NCBI RefSeq assembly: GCF_000149955.1
Contig: NW_017264851.1
Location: forward strand, 62,001 to 126,000
From: Fusarium oxysporum f. sp. lycopersici 4287
Taxonomy: Eukaryota; Ascomycota; Sordariomycetes; Hypocreales; Nectriaceae
Length of the DNA stretch: 64,000 nucleotides
Direction: 5' to 3'
Positions 11,403 through 23,127 of the stretch are shown here, one piece after another (the stretch's first letter is position 1; every line of letters begins with the position of its first letter). The notes below the pieces were generated by a model. It saw only the letters and a list, made by a program, of their open reading frames with translations, made no database searches and was not told the DNA's origin. Made by a program: the position numbers and the translations under genes.

Positions 11403-14400
11403 ATGACGAGCAACGATGGGAAGAGCTTCCCCCCAAGGAAGTGGTACAGAAGAGTGCCGTTCCTATCAGCCAAGCCAATACAGCAGAGACTTACAGCGCC
11501 AAAGGTCCCTACGCCAGGCAATGTCGAGCATCAAAACGAAGACAAGCTTCCTCTGCCAGAGCTTCAGGCAAATTGGCTGTCGATTTTGACCTTCAACTGG
11601 CTAGGACGTCTTTTGCGAACGGGCTATACAAGACCTCTTCAAGCAGATGATCTGTATGACATGCCCAGCGACAGGTTGGCAGAAGATCATGCAAATCGCC
11701 TGGAAGAAGCTTGGGCTGCAAGGCTTGCTGCAAATCGAGGACGAAAGCCTGTTACTTCATCGAATCCGTTCTCATGGAGACCGTTCTGGGCAAGACATAC
11801 AACTGATACAACTGTCTTGACCTTGGCTCTCAATGATGTGTGCTTCAAATGGTTCTGGCTTGGCGGACTCTTCAAGTTAGCTGGAGACTTGTCGCAAATT
11901 TTATCGCCTCTTCTCATCAGATTCCTCATCGCCACGTTGTCAGACTCATCGCAACAAGGCCTTCGCTCAGGCTTTGGCTACGTCGTTGGACTTTTTCTTC
12001 TTCTTGTCTTCTCGGTCACCTCAAACGTTCATGGCTTCTATCGCTCCTACACGACCGGCGTCTTGCTCCGTGGTGCGTTGATGCACGTCATTTACCGAAG
12101 AGCCACGACACAGCTCAGCGAAAAGGCCAAGCTCAAACATGGTCTCGGTACTGGAAAGCTCATGAGTCTCATCAGCGCTGATGTGACACGAGTTGACTTT
12201 TGCTGTGGCTACTTTCACGTCGCATGGACAAGTATCTTCCAGATGCTACTATGCTTCGCCTTGACCGTGTGGACAATGGGATACAGCGCTCTGCCAGGAT
12301 TTGGTCTTCTTGCGTTACTGTACCCTCTTCAGTCTTTTATGATGGGTCGCTTACTTCGACTGCGACGGGGCAGCATGCCCTTCACTGATGCCCGAGTCAA
12401 GGCTGTCGTTGAAGCAGTTGCCGCTATTCGCCTCGTCAAAACAAACGCTTACGAGGAGAGTTTACTTTCAAAGATTGGAAAGTTGAGGTCTGATGAAGTT
12501 GTGTATATCCGTAAGAGAATGCTTCTTAGAGCTCTCAACACTGCGGTCTCTTACACGGCGCCGACTCTTGCTTCGGTCGTCAGCATTGTTTGTTATGGAG
12601 CGACTAGCGAGAATGGCATGGACGCAGGCGTTGTCTTTTCTGGCCTTGCATTGTTTATGTTGTTGAGAACACCTCTCCAAGCTCTTCCTACTGCTCTGTC
12701 GGCTATTGCAGATGCTAGAGCCGCACTGGAGCGACTGGCGTTGTTCATGCTTGCTTCCGATGTAGACCCAGATTCACCTTCATCCGGTCCTCAAACCAGC
12801 TTTGGCTACTCTGGTGAGGAGGAGGAAGCGTCTGATGTCGTGATTCGAATCGAGGACGCCACTTTTGCATATCACGACGATGCGCAGCTTCTGGCAGCGG
12901 AAGAGGAGAAGGATGCCCTACAGAACCAGTCAGAGAGCAAAGCGCTTAGTCAGAGCCAAAGACTATGGCTCGACTCGTTGCTGGTGAAACGCAACCAGTT
13001 GGTCTGCATTGTTGGAGCGGTTGCATCGGGCAAAACCTCGGTCTTGAAGGCACTTCTCGGTGACATGCATCTCATCCAAGCGCGTTCCTATCAGCTCAGC
13101 CTAACGACTTCTTCATCTCAGATTGCCCTAGCCCCGCAAACGGCATGGCTTCTGAGCGAAACGGTGAGAGAGAACATCGTCTTTGGTAGACCTCTCGACC
13201 TCGCGTGGTATGATGAGGTTCTCACACGCTGCTGTCTCCATCAGGACATGAAGGCTTTACCTGACGGTGACATGACAGTCGTTGGCGAGAATGGCGTTTC
13301 ACTCTCTGGCGGCCAGAAGCAGCGTATCAGTCTTGCTAGAGCGATCTACGGCAGAAGTCCACTCCTCCTTCTTGATGACTGTTTCTCGGCTCTGGACGCT
13401 CACGTTGGTGCTCGCGTTTTCGACATGGTCGTCAATCAGGCACGCCGCCATAATGAAGGCACCATTGTTTTGGTTACACACTCGATTCGGTTCGCTCGAC
13501 AGGCTGATCACATCGTCTACATGGAAAAGGGTCGCGTCGCTGAGCAGGGCTCATTTGAGCAGTTGTCCAGCCAGAACGGAGCCTTTTTGCAGTTCGCAGG
13601 ATCCTCATCTCTAGTCTTGGACTCGGACTCAGATTCTGAAACAGCAGGTAGTGGTGATTCCGAAAAGGCTGTGCCTGATGAATCCAGCACAGAGGGTACG
13701 ACGGTAAATACACCCAAGCCTGATACCAAGGACAAACAGGCAAGCCAGACTCGCGGCAAAGAGGTGATGCAGATTGAAGAAAGAGTAGTCGGTTCAGTCA
13801 GCGGCCGAACTTACATCCGCTATGCACAATTTGGCAACGCTTGGCTCACTGTCCCTCTTCTCATTCTATCCATCGCTATCTACCAAGGAACCAGTGTTGT
13901 CTCACCACTCTGGCTCAGCTGGTGGCAGAAGAACCAGTACTCCACCATATCCGAGGACGCATACATGGGAGGATACGCCGCATTTGGAGCTGGACAATCT
14001 CTTGGTTTGTTCTGCATGAGCGCGACATTTGCGTTGTTCTGCTTCTGGTGCTCCAACAAGCTTCATCACGCATCCATGTCCAAGGTTCTTCTTGCGCCTG
14101 TAGCTTTCTTCGATACTACACCTCAAGGCCGTATCACGCATCGGTTCAGCAAAGATGTTGATGCAGTGGATAACGTGGTTGGTGAGACTCTGCGTCTCTT
14201 TATCTCGACCTTTGTCCAGGTCTTGGGTACAATCATCGTTGTCAGCATCATTGTACCAGCCTTTCTGGCCATCGCAGCCGCCTTGCTGCTCATCTATACC
14301 TGGACTGGCATGTACTACCGTCCATCTTCGCGAGAACTTCGTCGACTTAACAATCTGCTTCGAAGTCGCATCTATGAGCATTTTGGCGAGTCACTTTCAG

Positions 14401-15645
14401 GTCTTCCAACTCTCAAGGCCTTCGGCGCAGTCCCTCGTTTTGTCGACGATAACGCGCGCAAGATTGATACGGAGAACACGGCTTATTGGCTATCGGTGTC
14501 TTGTCAGCGGTGGCTGAACCTCCGCCTGGACCTTTGTGGCGCGACTCTTGTTCTGGCTGCCGGTTTACTGGTTGTTGGACTTCGCGGTACCATTGATCCT
14601 TCGTCTGGTGGTGTAGTCTTGTCCTACATTGTCACGGCTCAGGCTGTATTTGGTAACATGATTCGCCAAAGTGCTGAGATTGAGAACAATATGAACTCAG
14701 TGGAGAGAATGCTTCACTACGCCTACAACATTGAGCAGGAGCCAGCGCACCAGGTCGACAACGTTGACAAGGAACTCAAGTCCCGCCAATGGCCGCATGC
14801 TGGTCATGTTCAGTTTCAGTCTTTTACGCTAAGCCATCGTCCTGGACTTGAGCCTGCACTCAAGGATGTCAACCTGGATATCAAGGCTGGAGAAAAGGTC
14901 GGCATTGTCGGGCGTACTGGCGCTGGCAAGACAACACGTAAGTGCCAAGGAAAGTCCCTTTAGCCGACCGTCTACTAACATTCGAACAGTAATATCTGCA
15001 TTGCTACGAATCACCGAACCTACAAGTGGCCGAATCCTCATTGACGGAGTCGACATTCACACCGTCGGTCTTCACCTTCTTCGATCAAGCCTCTCCGTCA
15101 TCAGCCAGGATGCCGTCCTTCTAGCTGGTACCATCCGCTACAACCTCGATCCTTTCCAACAATACGACGACGAGTGGTTGCAACAATGCCTTGACCGCGT
15201 TGGGCTCGGCCAATCCTCGAAAGAACAAGATATAGAAGCAGAAGAAAATGAGAAGCATGAGTCCGAGTCCAGCAGTGAGGGATCAAGTCTGAACTTAGAC
15301 TCAGAGGTCAAAGAAAACGGTTCCAACATCTCCCAAGGACAAAGGTCTCTCATTTCTATTGCTAGAGCGCTCGTTCGGAAGTCCAAGATTGTGATTCTGG
15401 ACGAGGCAACGGCCTCTATTGATGGCAGAGCAGACGCGAAGCTTCAAGCCATGTTGAACGAGGTTGTTGGAGACGCAACTGTCCTTACTGTGGCTCATCG
15501 ATTAGATACAATTGTTGCTACGTGTGACAAGGTTGTCGTGATGGACAGCGGCAGAGTAGTTGAGTTTGACACTATCTCGGAGCTGTATGCCAGTCCAGGC
15601 AGTGTGTTTAGATCTTTGTGCGATGCAGCAAAGATTTCCATTTAG
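11403..15645 (+). CDS. ABCC-family (MRP/YOR1-like) full ABC transporter
   Basis: A 1,396-residue membrane exporter in two exons (11403-14937 and 14990-15645). The 52-nt intron (GTAAGT, branch CTAAC, ACAG) splits the second Walker A motif. The start is the ATG at 11403; the frame opens at a GTG at 11364 that is unlikely to be used. Layout is TMD1-NBD1-TMD2-NBD2. NBD1 has GAVASGKTS, LSGGQKQR and LLLLDDCFSALD, with Asp where the catalytic Glu usually sits, as in many ABCC NBD1s. NBD2 has GRTGAGKTTL, ISQGQRSL and VILDEATASID, with a regular Glu. This asymmetry is typical of ABCC proteins. Placed between siderophore genes, it may export the siderophore, its precursors or breakdown products; that role is inferred. 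Confidence 0.93.
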
Positions 15646-16882
15646 TCATAGTTTTCGCAAGCAAATACTTCAATTCATGCCCATAGACATTTTACCTAAA
15701 TCTACTTAATTTGATGCTTCACTCGCGATTTCGGTCACACGACCAGCAAGCTAAAATCACTTGGGATTGCCACTGCGACAACGGAGTACCATAGATTGAT
15801 AAGATCGTCTGATGTGATGAGAAGGAACTTACGTGCATCAGATTGATAAATGAACGATCTGCACTCGCCAAGACGAATGATCATGGGAATGTTGCGTACC
15901 AATGTTACATGAACGACGTAAAAGTTATTTTTGCAACCCTGAATTATCACCGCTGCCAAGTCGTCGGTATTGATCCAAGTATAGGGCCTCAATTTAGGTG
16001 AAGTTAATGCATTATAGTTTCTAGGCAAAACGTCACGAGCCGAAGCATGAACGGGATAGCTTCTCATTGAGTTTGAGCCCGTAACATCGGAAAGGTACGG
16101 ATCAAGAGATCTTCATGTTGGACAAGCAATTGGCCACGCTGGTAACACTTCATGATCTTAGCTTGTGATTGATAGAACCCCTGATTTGTCAAGAAAACTT
16201 TGCCTCTCCCGCGAACCAACCAGCGCATGTGATGGGTCGGCGAGTTCCCTCTTCTTGGAATCTTGACCCATGATTACAACTGCATCAGACATGCTAGTCA
16301 CTGCATGGAACCAGGGATATTCTACTGTTTGTATAAATGTGTGATACACTGTGCTCCTGGCTCGTCAGGGCAGAGATCTGCATCCCGTCCCACACTACGG
16401 CCGATCCCTACTGCACGCGACCATCTGATTAGATGGGCGACCAGTTGATAATCTTGGCTACCAACCAACGCAAGTGGATATGAACAAGATCTGATAATTT
16501 TTCTTCGACAAGCCAGACAAACAAAAAAAGACTCACCGATTTCTGGTCCTCCCACGCCTTGGCTAAACCCCACTCACGCCGGAGTATCAGCACTACTGTC
16601 GTCCGTTGTACGCGAGCCGCGGACCGGCGAGCGAGGGGTCCTGTCATTAGTACCTTGCACACTGTCTGTTGGTTCTGTGTTTTCCTCTCTGCGAAATGGG
16701 GGCGACCAAACAGCTTTTGGAAGCTGTCGTAAAAAAGTCAGACCAGACGGCACTACCGCTGCAGATTGAAGACTTTTCCCTTTCTTCTTCTCCCGTTTTA
16801 CTCGCTTCCTTTTCCCTTCTTTTAATGCTACGTTGATCTACCGTCTTGGAGCGATCTACAGCTCATTTTCGTCCCTCCCAAA
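15646..16882. other. Intergenic region upstream of the siderophore transporter
   Basis: About 1.2 kb with no convincing gene. A 110-codon minus-strand frame (15735-16067) resembles no family I know. One exact ATCTGATAA lies at 16489. A pyrimidine-rich tract (about 16770-16830) precedes the transporter ATG, as is common in fungal promoters. Confidence 0.6.
16489..16497 (+). promoter_or_regulatory. ATCWGATAA iron-repressor site 3
   Basis: Exact ATCTGATAA 386 bp upstream of the MFS siderophore transporter ATG. It suggests SreA-type iron repression. Confidence 0.75.
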
Positions 16883-18802
16883 ATGTCAGCGCCTAAGCAC
16901 CCCGAGGGCAGCACTGAGTCCCCCGCCCAAAACACATCGCAAATGTTCGAACTCAACGAGAAAAAAGACTACGACGCGTCCAACTCGCCCGTCTCCGACG
17001 ATGATGCCCACAAGGAAATCGGTGTAGGAAGGGTCGAGGCCTTCAACAAGGTCCTCTACCAGTCTGGCAAGAAGGGCAAGATCCTGCTCTGGCTTCTTGG
17101 TATCTCCATTGGTCTTACCATGTTCGCCTACGCTCTTGACATGGGTATCACGACTACAATCTTTGGAACGCTTGCGGCTTCGACTTTTGGTGTTCATAGT
17201 CAGCTCGGTACTGTCAATACGGCTGGTCAGATCATTCGTGCTATTAGCAAGCCTTTCATTGGAAAGCTTGCTGATATTACTTCTAGACCTACCACTTACG
17301 TCGTGGTGCTTGCTTTCTATGCTGTCGGCTTTGCTGTCGCTGCTAGCGCCTCGGGCTTCACTGCCTACACTGTTGGTATCTGCTTCACCTCAGTCGGCAA
17401 GTCTGGTCTTGATCTTCTCAGCGACATCATTGTCGCTGACTTGACTCCTCTCGAATGGCGAGGCTTCTTCAGTGCTTGCCTTTCTCTACCCTTCATCGTC
17501 ACTGTGCCTGTTAACGGCTTCATCGCTGATGGCTTCTATGAAGATTGGCGATGGGGTCTCGGCATGTTCGCCATCCTCGTTCCCGCCCTTCTCGTCCCTG
17601 CCATTCTGACCCTCTATACCATGCAGCGACGTGGTGAAAAGGCCGGAATGGTCACCATGGCCGATTCCAAGGACGTTCGAATGGGTCGCACTGAGGCCAC
17701 GCCCAAGAACCTGACCTATTGGGCCAAGCTCGCGTACCGTGGTCTAATTGACATTGACATTGTTGGTCTTATTCTGCTTGGCTTTGCTTTCTCTTTGATC
17801 CTTCTGCCTATCACCTTGGCCAAGAGCGCAAAGGGCGGATGGAACAACCCAAGCATGATCGCCATGATCGTCGTTGGCTTTGTTGTTCTCATCTTGTTTG
17901 GTCTGTATGAGATGTATCTCGCCCCCAAGCCCATGATGACCAAGCGCATTGTCAAGAACCGTGCGTTTGTTGCTGGTGTCGTTATTCACATCTTCAACCA
18001 GATGGCCTCTTCTGTTCGCAACACCTACTTCTCGTCGTACATCCTCATCATCAAGGAGTGGACTACATACCAATGGACCATCTTCCTTGGTATCACTACC
18101 ATGGGTCTCTGCTTGGTCGGCCCTGTCGTTGGATTGATCCATCGTGTCTCCCATCGCTACAAGGGTCTCATGATCTTTGGTGCTGCTGCCAGGATTCTTG
18201 GCTATGGTCTTCTCATCAGCCCCAACGGAATGATGACCCAGGACACTGCTCGCCTCGTCGCTGCTCAGCTCATCTTCTGCCTTTCTTCCCTCAACGTCGT
18301 TGGTGCTCGAGTTGGTGTTCAGGCCTCTGTTCCCCATGATGACGTTGCTTCTCTCATCTCCATCATTACTTTATGGTCTACTCTTGGATCCAGTATCGGT
18401 AGTGCTATTGCCACAAGCATCTGGACTGAAGAGATGGTGGCTCAAATGCATGTCGAGATGCCCGATGTTGACGACACCACCATCGCCACCATCTACGGTA
18501 ACATCAAGACTCTCAAGACGTATGACTTCTTTGACCCCATCCGTCAGGGCTCTATCCGCGCCTACGCCATCGTCAACGGACACATCACCATCGCTTCCAT
18601 CTGCTTGTCCTGCATTCCTCTCATCGCTTCTCTCTTCATGCCCAACTTCTACCTTGGCAAGCAGCAGAACGCTGTCAACAACAAGGGTCTTGATGGTGAG
18701 GTTGTCGATGTTCCAGACCAGAATGGACCGAGAGACGCAAACACGACTCAGCAAGAGCCTGCAACATTTATGCAGAAGCTGGCTGCTCTGTACCGAAAGT
18801 AA
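16883..18802 (+). CDS. MFS siderophore-iron transporter (SIT/ARN, MirB-like)
   Basis: A 639-residue intronless protein. After a hydrophilic N-terminus (about 70 residues) come about 14 hydrophobic segments, starting with KILLWLLGISIGLTMFAYAL, the usual pattern of the siderophore:H+ symporter family (SIT1/ARN, MirA/B). TYVVVLAFYAVGF, the GKSGLDLLSDIIVADLTPLEWRG loop and the NTYFSSYILIIKEW segment are characteristic. The family imports intact ferric-siderophore complexes through the plasma membrane. An exact ATCWGATAA site lies upstream, and an NRPS and a ferric reductase sit in the same block, so the likely cargo is the cluster's own ferrichrome-type siderophore; this is inferred. Confidence 0.94.
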   Translation: MSAPKHPEGSTESPAQNTSQMFELNEKKDYDASNSPVSDDDAHKEIGVGRVEAFNKVLYQSGKKGKILLWLLGISIGLTMFAYALDMGITTTIFGTLAASTFGVHSQLGTVNTAGQIIRAISKPFIGKLADITSRPTTYVVVLAFYAVGFAVAASASGFTAYTVGICFTSVGKSGLDLLSDIIVADLTPLEWRGFFSACLSLPFIVTVPVNGFIADGFYEDWRWGLGMFAILVPALLVPAILTLYTMQRRGEKAGMVTMADSKDVRMGRTEATPKNLTYWAKLAYRGLIDIDIVGLILLGFAFSLILLPITLAKSAKGGWNNPSMIAMIVVGFVVLILFGLYEMYLAPKPMMTKRIVKNRAFVAGVVIHIFNQMASSVRNTYFSSYILIIKEWTTYQWTIFLGITTMGLCLVGPVVGLIHRVSHRYKGLMIFGAAARILGYGLLISPNGMMTQDTARLVAAQLIFCLSSLNVVGARVGVQASVPHDDVASLISIITLWSTLGSSIGSAIATSIWTEEMVAQMHVEMPDVDDTTIATIYGNIKTLKTYDFFDPIRQGSIRAYAIVNGHITIASICLSCIPLIASLFMPNFYLGKQQNAVNNKGLDGEVVDVPDQNGPRDANTTQQEPATFMQKLAALYRK

Positions 18803-19289
18803 ATACTGCCAATCTTTAAATGTGAGGTCTTTATGCGAGACCAGAAGGGAACTCTCTGGGTCATGGGATGAGGCTGCCAACGGGGCGTTCTCGGTCGCTA
18901 GTATCTGACGCTCACTTACCAGAATATTACCCAGAATTATAGCTACAACTGCCTTAATACTATCACTACAGCCCACACTCAGTGGGTTTATAGTCAAGTT
19001 CAACCATTCGTGTGTATCCTCAATTTAATGTGACTAAATTTTATAAAAACTGTAATTTCTGTGGCGCCAGAATTGTAGTATGCATCGCGTTCATGAAGTC
19101 AACACGCGCCGAGCTTTACTGCCAAGAGTTGATCAGCTGTTTTTCGTACACTAAGCCCAAGACTGTCGGAATAACTGATAAACCCGTGATGCCGACCCAC
19201 TGAGGTGATTATCTGATCATCTGATAACGATTTGGTCACCGTGACTATCATGATCTCTAAAACCTCCAAACTTCACATCAGGGCCCAAT
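18803..19289. other. Intergenic region upstream of the ferric reductase
   Basis: No gene seen. It contains an exact ATCTGATAA at 19219 preceded by a near copy (ATCTGATCA at 19211) overlapping it by two bases. Confidence 0.65.
19219..19227 (+). promoter_or_regulatory. ATCWGATAA iron-repressor site 4
   Basis: Exact ATCTGATAA only 71 bp upstream of the ferric reductase ATG. The tandem near-match ATCTGATCA starts 8 bp earlier, giving a double half-site look. Confidence 0.75.
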
Positions 19290-21689
19290 ATGCGGTATTG
19301 GAGGAACAACGCGGCATTCATTCTTGCTGCCAGCTTCCTCGGCCTTGGTGAGGTTCTGGCTACCTCAGATCATTGCGGGAAAGCTTGCCGACAAACATTT
19401 CGAACTCTCCGATTTGCCGATGCCCCTCCAGGCGTCTTCTTCACAGTACAGGAATGCACAAGCCTCATTTACCAGAAGTCGCTTCATCTTTGCTGGGAAA
19501 TACATTGCGCAGAGGATATTTGGCAGGCAGAGTCTGCCTCAATGAACCTGACATGTCACGATATCAGTGGTTCTTATCTTCCGCCACATAATATCATTAA
19601 TAACCTCACAGATCATGACATCCAAGCCATCAAAAGATTCAACGCCACAAGTCCTGATCGTTCTCACGTTTATGGAGTTTTAATGCTTCCATCACAGCCC
19701 TACTATGATCTTTGGGTCAGAACGCTAGTGAGTATACCAATCCAAATCGGATGTTGTTTTTAATTAAACGGGTTCCAATAGGAGGCGCATGATTACATAT
19801 GGGACTACCATAACTACTACGGCTGGGCTATGGGGATATTCTGGGGCTTGGTCATCGGAGTGGGCATCATGAATCGGGCTTTAGGCCAATTCTTCTCCAT
19901 TCAAGGTCGAAAAAGATCGTGGGTCAGCCGCAATATACTTCTACCTGCAACCCTTGGCCGACGCTGCGTACAGGACTATGGGGGCTGGGGTACCTTGCCT
20001 CCGCGGATGCAGACACTGACTCTCATTCTTTTCGTGCTCGTCAACATAGCATGCAGTATACATGGATACGAGATATTTGAAGGCTATGGCTAGTGAGTTT
20101 CGGAGCTGTTAAATTTGCAAGACATGCTGACATCCGAGTTCCCAGCTACCCTTCTGTTTGGACGCAAGTGCTGCGACACGTGTCTGATAGAACAGGAATT
20201 CTCTCCTTTGCCAACTTCCCGCTGATATGGCTGTTTGGGATGCGGAATAACATCGTCATCTGGTTGACAGGCTGGGACTTCAAGACTTACAACAACTTCC
20301 ATCGATGGGTTGGCCGGATTTCGACTTTACAGGCCGTGATTCATTCAATTGGATATACTGTTATAATTCTACAACGTGAGATCTTGGTTCAGCTTCATAG
20401 CTATATTTGCTGACTTCTGTAGGTGGTGGTTGGAGGTACTTCTGTCAAATATGGACGTTCACCTTTTGGTGGACTGGAGAGCTGGTGAGTAGTTTGAGTT
20501 CACGACGCAGCTGATAAATAACCATTATATAGGCCACGATATTCATCTGCCTGCTTGTGGGCTTATCGGTGTTTTGGGTAAGACGTAAGAATTATGAGTT
20601 CTTCCTCATTGCACATATCGTCTTATCATTTTGGATCCTCGTTACCATGCTCGGGTACGTCAAATAATGTGAGCCCAAGCGAGACAGTATACTAACGAAA
20701 TACGCAGACATGTGTCAATATTTAGTGGTGCCTACGACCCTCTTGTGTGGGTTCCAGCACTGATCTGGCTACTCGATCGAATCATTCGCGGATTACGAAT
20801 CATGGCCTTTAACCCAAAGTTCTGGGAGACGAAGGCCCTGATTACCTACAACGAAGATGCACATATGATCCGCGTTTCTGTTCCAACTTCTTCAAGTCTT
20901 TACAACATTGAACCAGGGACATTTTACTATCTCATGGTACTTGATAAGTGGAACTTTTGGGAGAGTCATCCTTTCACGGTAGCAACAATATCTCGACCTA
21001 GTCGATGCGCTACAGATACCTTGGACGAGGACGCGCCCCTGCTGAACTATGAACCCTCCTCTCGTGAACTGAGACCTACATTCGAAAAGTCCCACCAAGA
21101 AATGACCTTCTTGATCCGACCATATGATAGCTTCACTTCACGACTAAAGGAGTATGCCGAAGAAGAGCGCCCAAAGCCAGCTGTAGTACGCATAGCTCTT
21201 GACGGTCCGTATGGGAAGACTCTGCCACTTGATCGCTTTGCAAAAGTTCTCTTCATTGTCGGTGGAAGCGGAATAGCGGTCCCACTGTCATATCTTGAGA
21301 AACTCACGACATCCTCGAACAAGCCGTCAAGGATCGAGGTCCACTGGGCAGTGCGACAGTCAACTTTCGCCGTTGATGTTCTGAATCATGAATTGAGTGA
21401 TATGCTCGGTAATGGCCGGGTGGAGATTAATATCTACATGACTGGCAGCGATGTTGATGACAGAACAGCATGTGATGATACCATCTACAGACTCACGAAG
21501 TGGAGGTCCAAACGACTGAACGTCGAACAGATTATTGACAGAGCGTTGGAGGATGGAGACAAAGAGAGTATCGCAGTAGTCACAAGCGGTCCCGCCAAGA
21601 TGGCTGATGAGAGTAGATGCGTGGTTGCGGCAAAGACAGTGCCGGCTTTACCGCGCATTGAGTATTTTGAGGAAAGCTTTCAGTGGTGA
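19290..21689 (+). CDS. FRE-type ferric reductase (transmembrane flavocytochrome)
   Basis: A 714-residue protein in six exons: 19290-19727, 19782-20092, 20146-20375, 20423-20484, 20533-20654 and 20708-21689. All junctions keep frame. It starts with a signal peptide (about 25 residues) and a Cys-containing luminal region. A multi-span ferric-reductase domain follows, with paired haem histidines: FHRW and VIHSIGY in one helix pair region, IAHIVLSF and MLGHVSIF in another. The FAD site has HPFTVA; the NAD(P)H site has [17 protein letters not shown] proteins reduce extracellular or vacuolar Fe3+ to Fe2+, which releases iron from siderophores. Its promoter carries an exact iron-type GATA site 71 bp from the ATG. 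It ends the siderophore block. Confidence 0.93.
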
Positions 21690-23127
21690 TAACTGTAATA
21701 TCTAGAAGCTCTAGAAGAACATGACTTGGTAAACTGAATAATCACGCGAGTATGACTAAGTGCATCGGCAAAGGAATGACCCTGTCACCGTTGCGCTCCG
21801 CTATGTAACGTTGTCGCAAACGCTCGGATGAGATAATCAGGAACAAAAGTTTCTGCGTTCCAACATCACACGTGGCCGTACCACACTCTTGGTAGACTAC
21901 CGAGAACCCTATTGACTACTGATGAGGCTCAAACCATTGGGACTTATATGCCGAACTCGCAGCTTCAAATTGATCAACCCCAGTACGTCGGGACACTTCG
22001 GACAAAAGGATTTCATCCGCTACAGTAGCAACCGCTATGGGCCCCAGTGACTCTCTCTGACGCTGTCATAGGGGCGTGTTACATTAACAGCGGATACGGA
22101 CAAAATCACCGAAATGCATGAGCCGACTTGGGAGGTGGGGGTTAGCAAAGTGGCGCTTTTATGTAATTATGCTTAATTTTCACAGTGTTTCTTGGCCTTG
22201 CATACAGTGAGTTGTTTTACTGTTGAGCTTGTCTCGGGGCTGTGCTAGAACGAGAAAAGATCAACAGCGTGATCAGCTGTCAGCACTACCAGGGTAAAAT
22301 TCTATCTTATCAGATGCCCGCAACAAGCTTTTCACGCTCGGAGATGGACCGGCAGTCGGAGGTGATCAACACTTTAGAAAGCCGTTGATGTCACTGTTGA
22401 TGGCAGATTGATTGATAAAGATTAGATAAGATGAGGCAGCCAAGTTCCAAGCTGCTATGGTGCTTTTGTGGGGTAAACGCTTTGAACAGGTTTTTGCAGA
22501 TTGAACTTTGCATGACAAGCCCATTGTACATAGCTGCTGCAAGGTTTCTGATCTTGTGGTGACTAAGCTCTGGGCGATAGGTCCAGAGAGAGTTATACTT
22601 TTGCCTCTGTCAGTATTAAGATTTTGTCAAGCTCAAAGAACTTTTTATACTGTCCTTGCTGTATGAGCTAGATATGTTGTTTGCAGTTGAGACGTTACTG
22701 GACATTATACCACAATGTTTGACCAATTGCTGCAGGATAAATGCTGATGCGAGAAGGTATTGCGAGGACACGTATTAGAGAAACCAATCTTGTCTTTTAC
22801 TCTAAAAACAATTTGAAATGCCCCGATTTGTCCCCGGGCGCATTGAACAGCCTTCTCATCTGGTACATAACTTTGCTCTGCACTATAGGGTTTCTATGTG
22901 AAAGCCAGGTAACACTTTTCAGGGAGGCGCATCTATCTCATTAAAATTCAAAATAATTTACCTAAGGTGCATTCAACTCACCTTTTCATTCCTTTCATTC
23001 TATGCGTCTTGTTTACCTTTACATTCATTACCCCAGCCATCTATCAAAGTCTGTCTTGCATTGCAGATCGCGAAACGAAGCTCACTCTGATTCCATATCA
23101 TGAGTCGCACCCTGAGCCACCGCCATT
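21690..23127. other. Intergenic region with orphan iron-type GATA site
   Basis: No gene is supported. Several GATA motifs occur between 21830 and 22430 (AGATAATC, TGATAAAG, AGATAAG) and one exact ATCWGATAA on the minus strand at 22307-22315. Open frames at 22741 and 22967 show no recognisable protein. Confidence 0.55.
22307..22315 (-). promoter_or_regulatory. ATCWGATAA iron-repressor site 5 (no adjacent target)
   Basis: TTATCAGAT on the plus strand, that is ATCTGATAA on the minus strand. It lies 0.6 kb beyond the ferric reductase stop and 0.8 kb before a pseudogene, so its target is unclear. Confidence 0.5.

Noticed and set aside
15735..16067. 110-codon minus-strand frame in the gap before the MFS transporter
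   Set aside because: No recognisable family, no splice continuation and no supporting context.
17744..19003. Long minus-strand frames (197 and 210 codons) under the MFS transporter
   Set aside because: Shadows of the codon bias of the real plus-strand gene.
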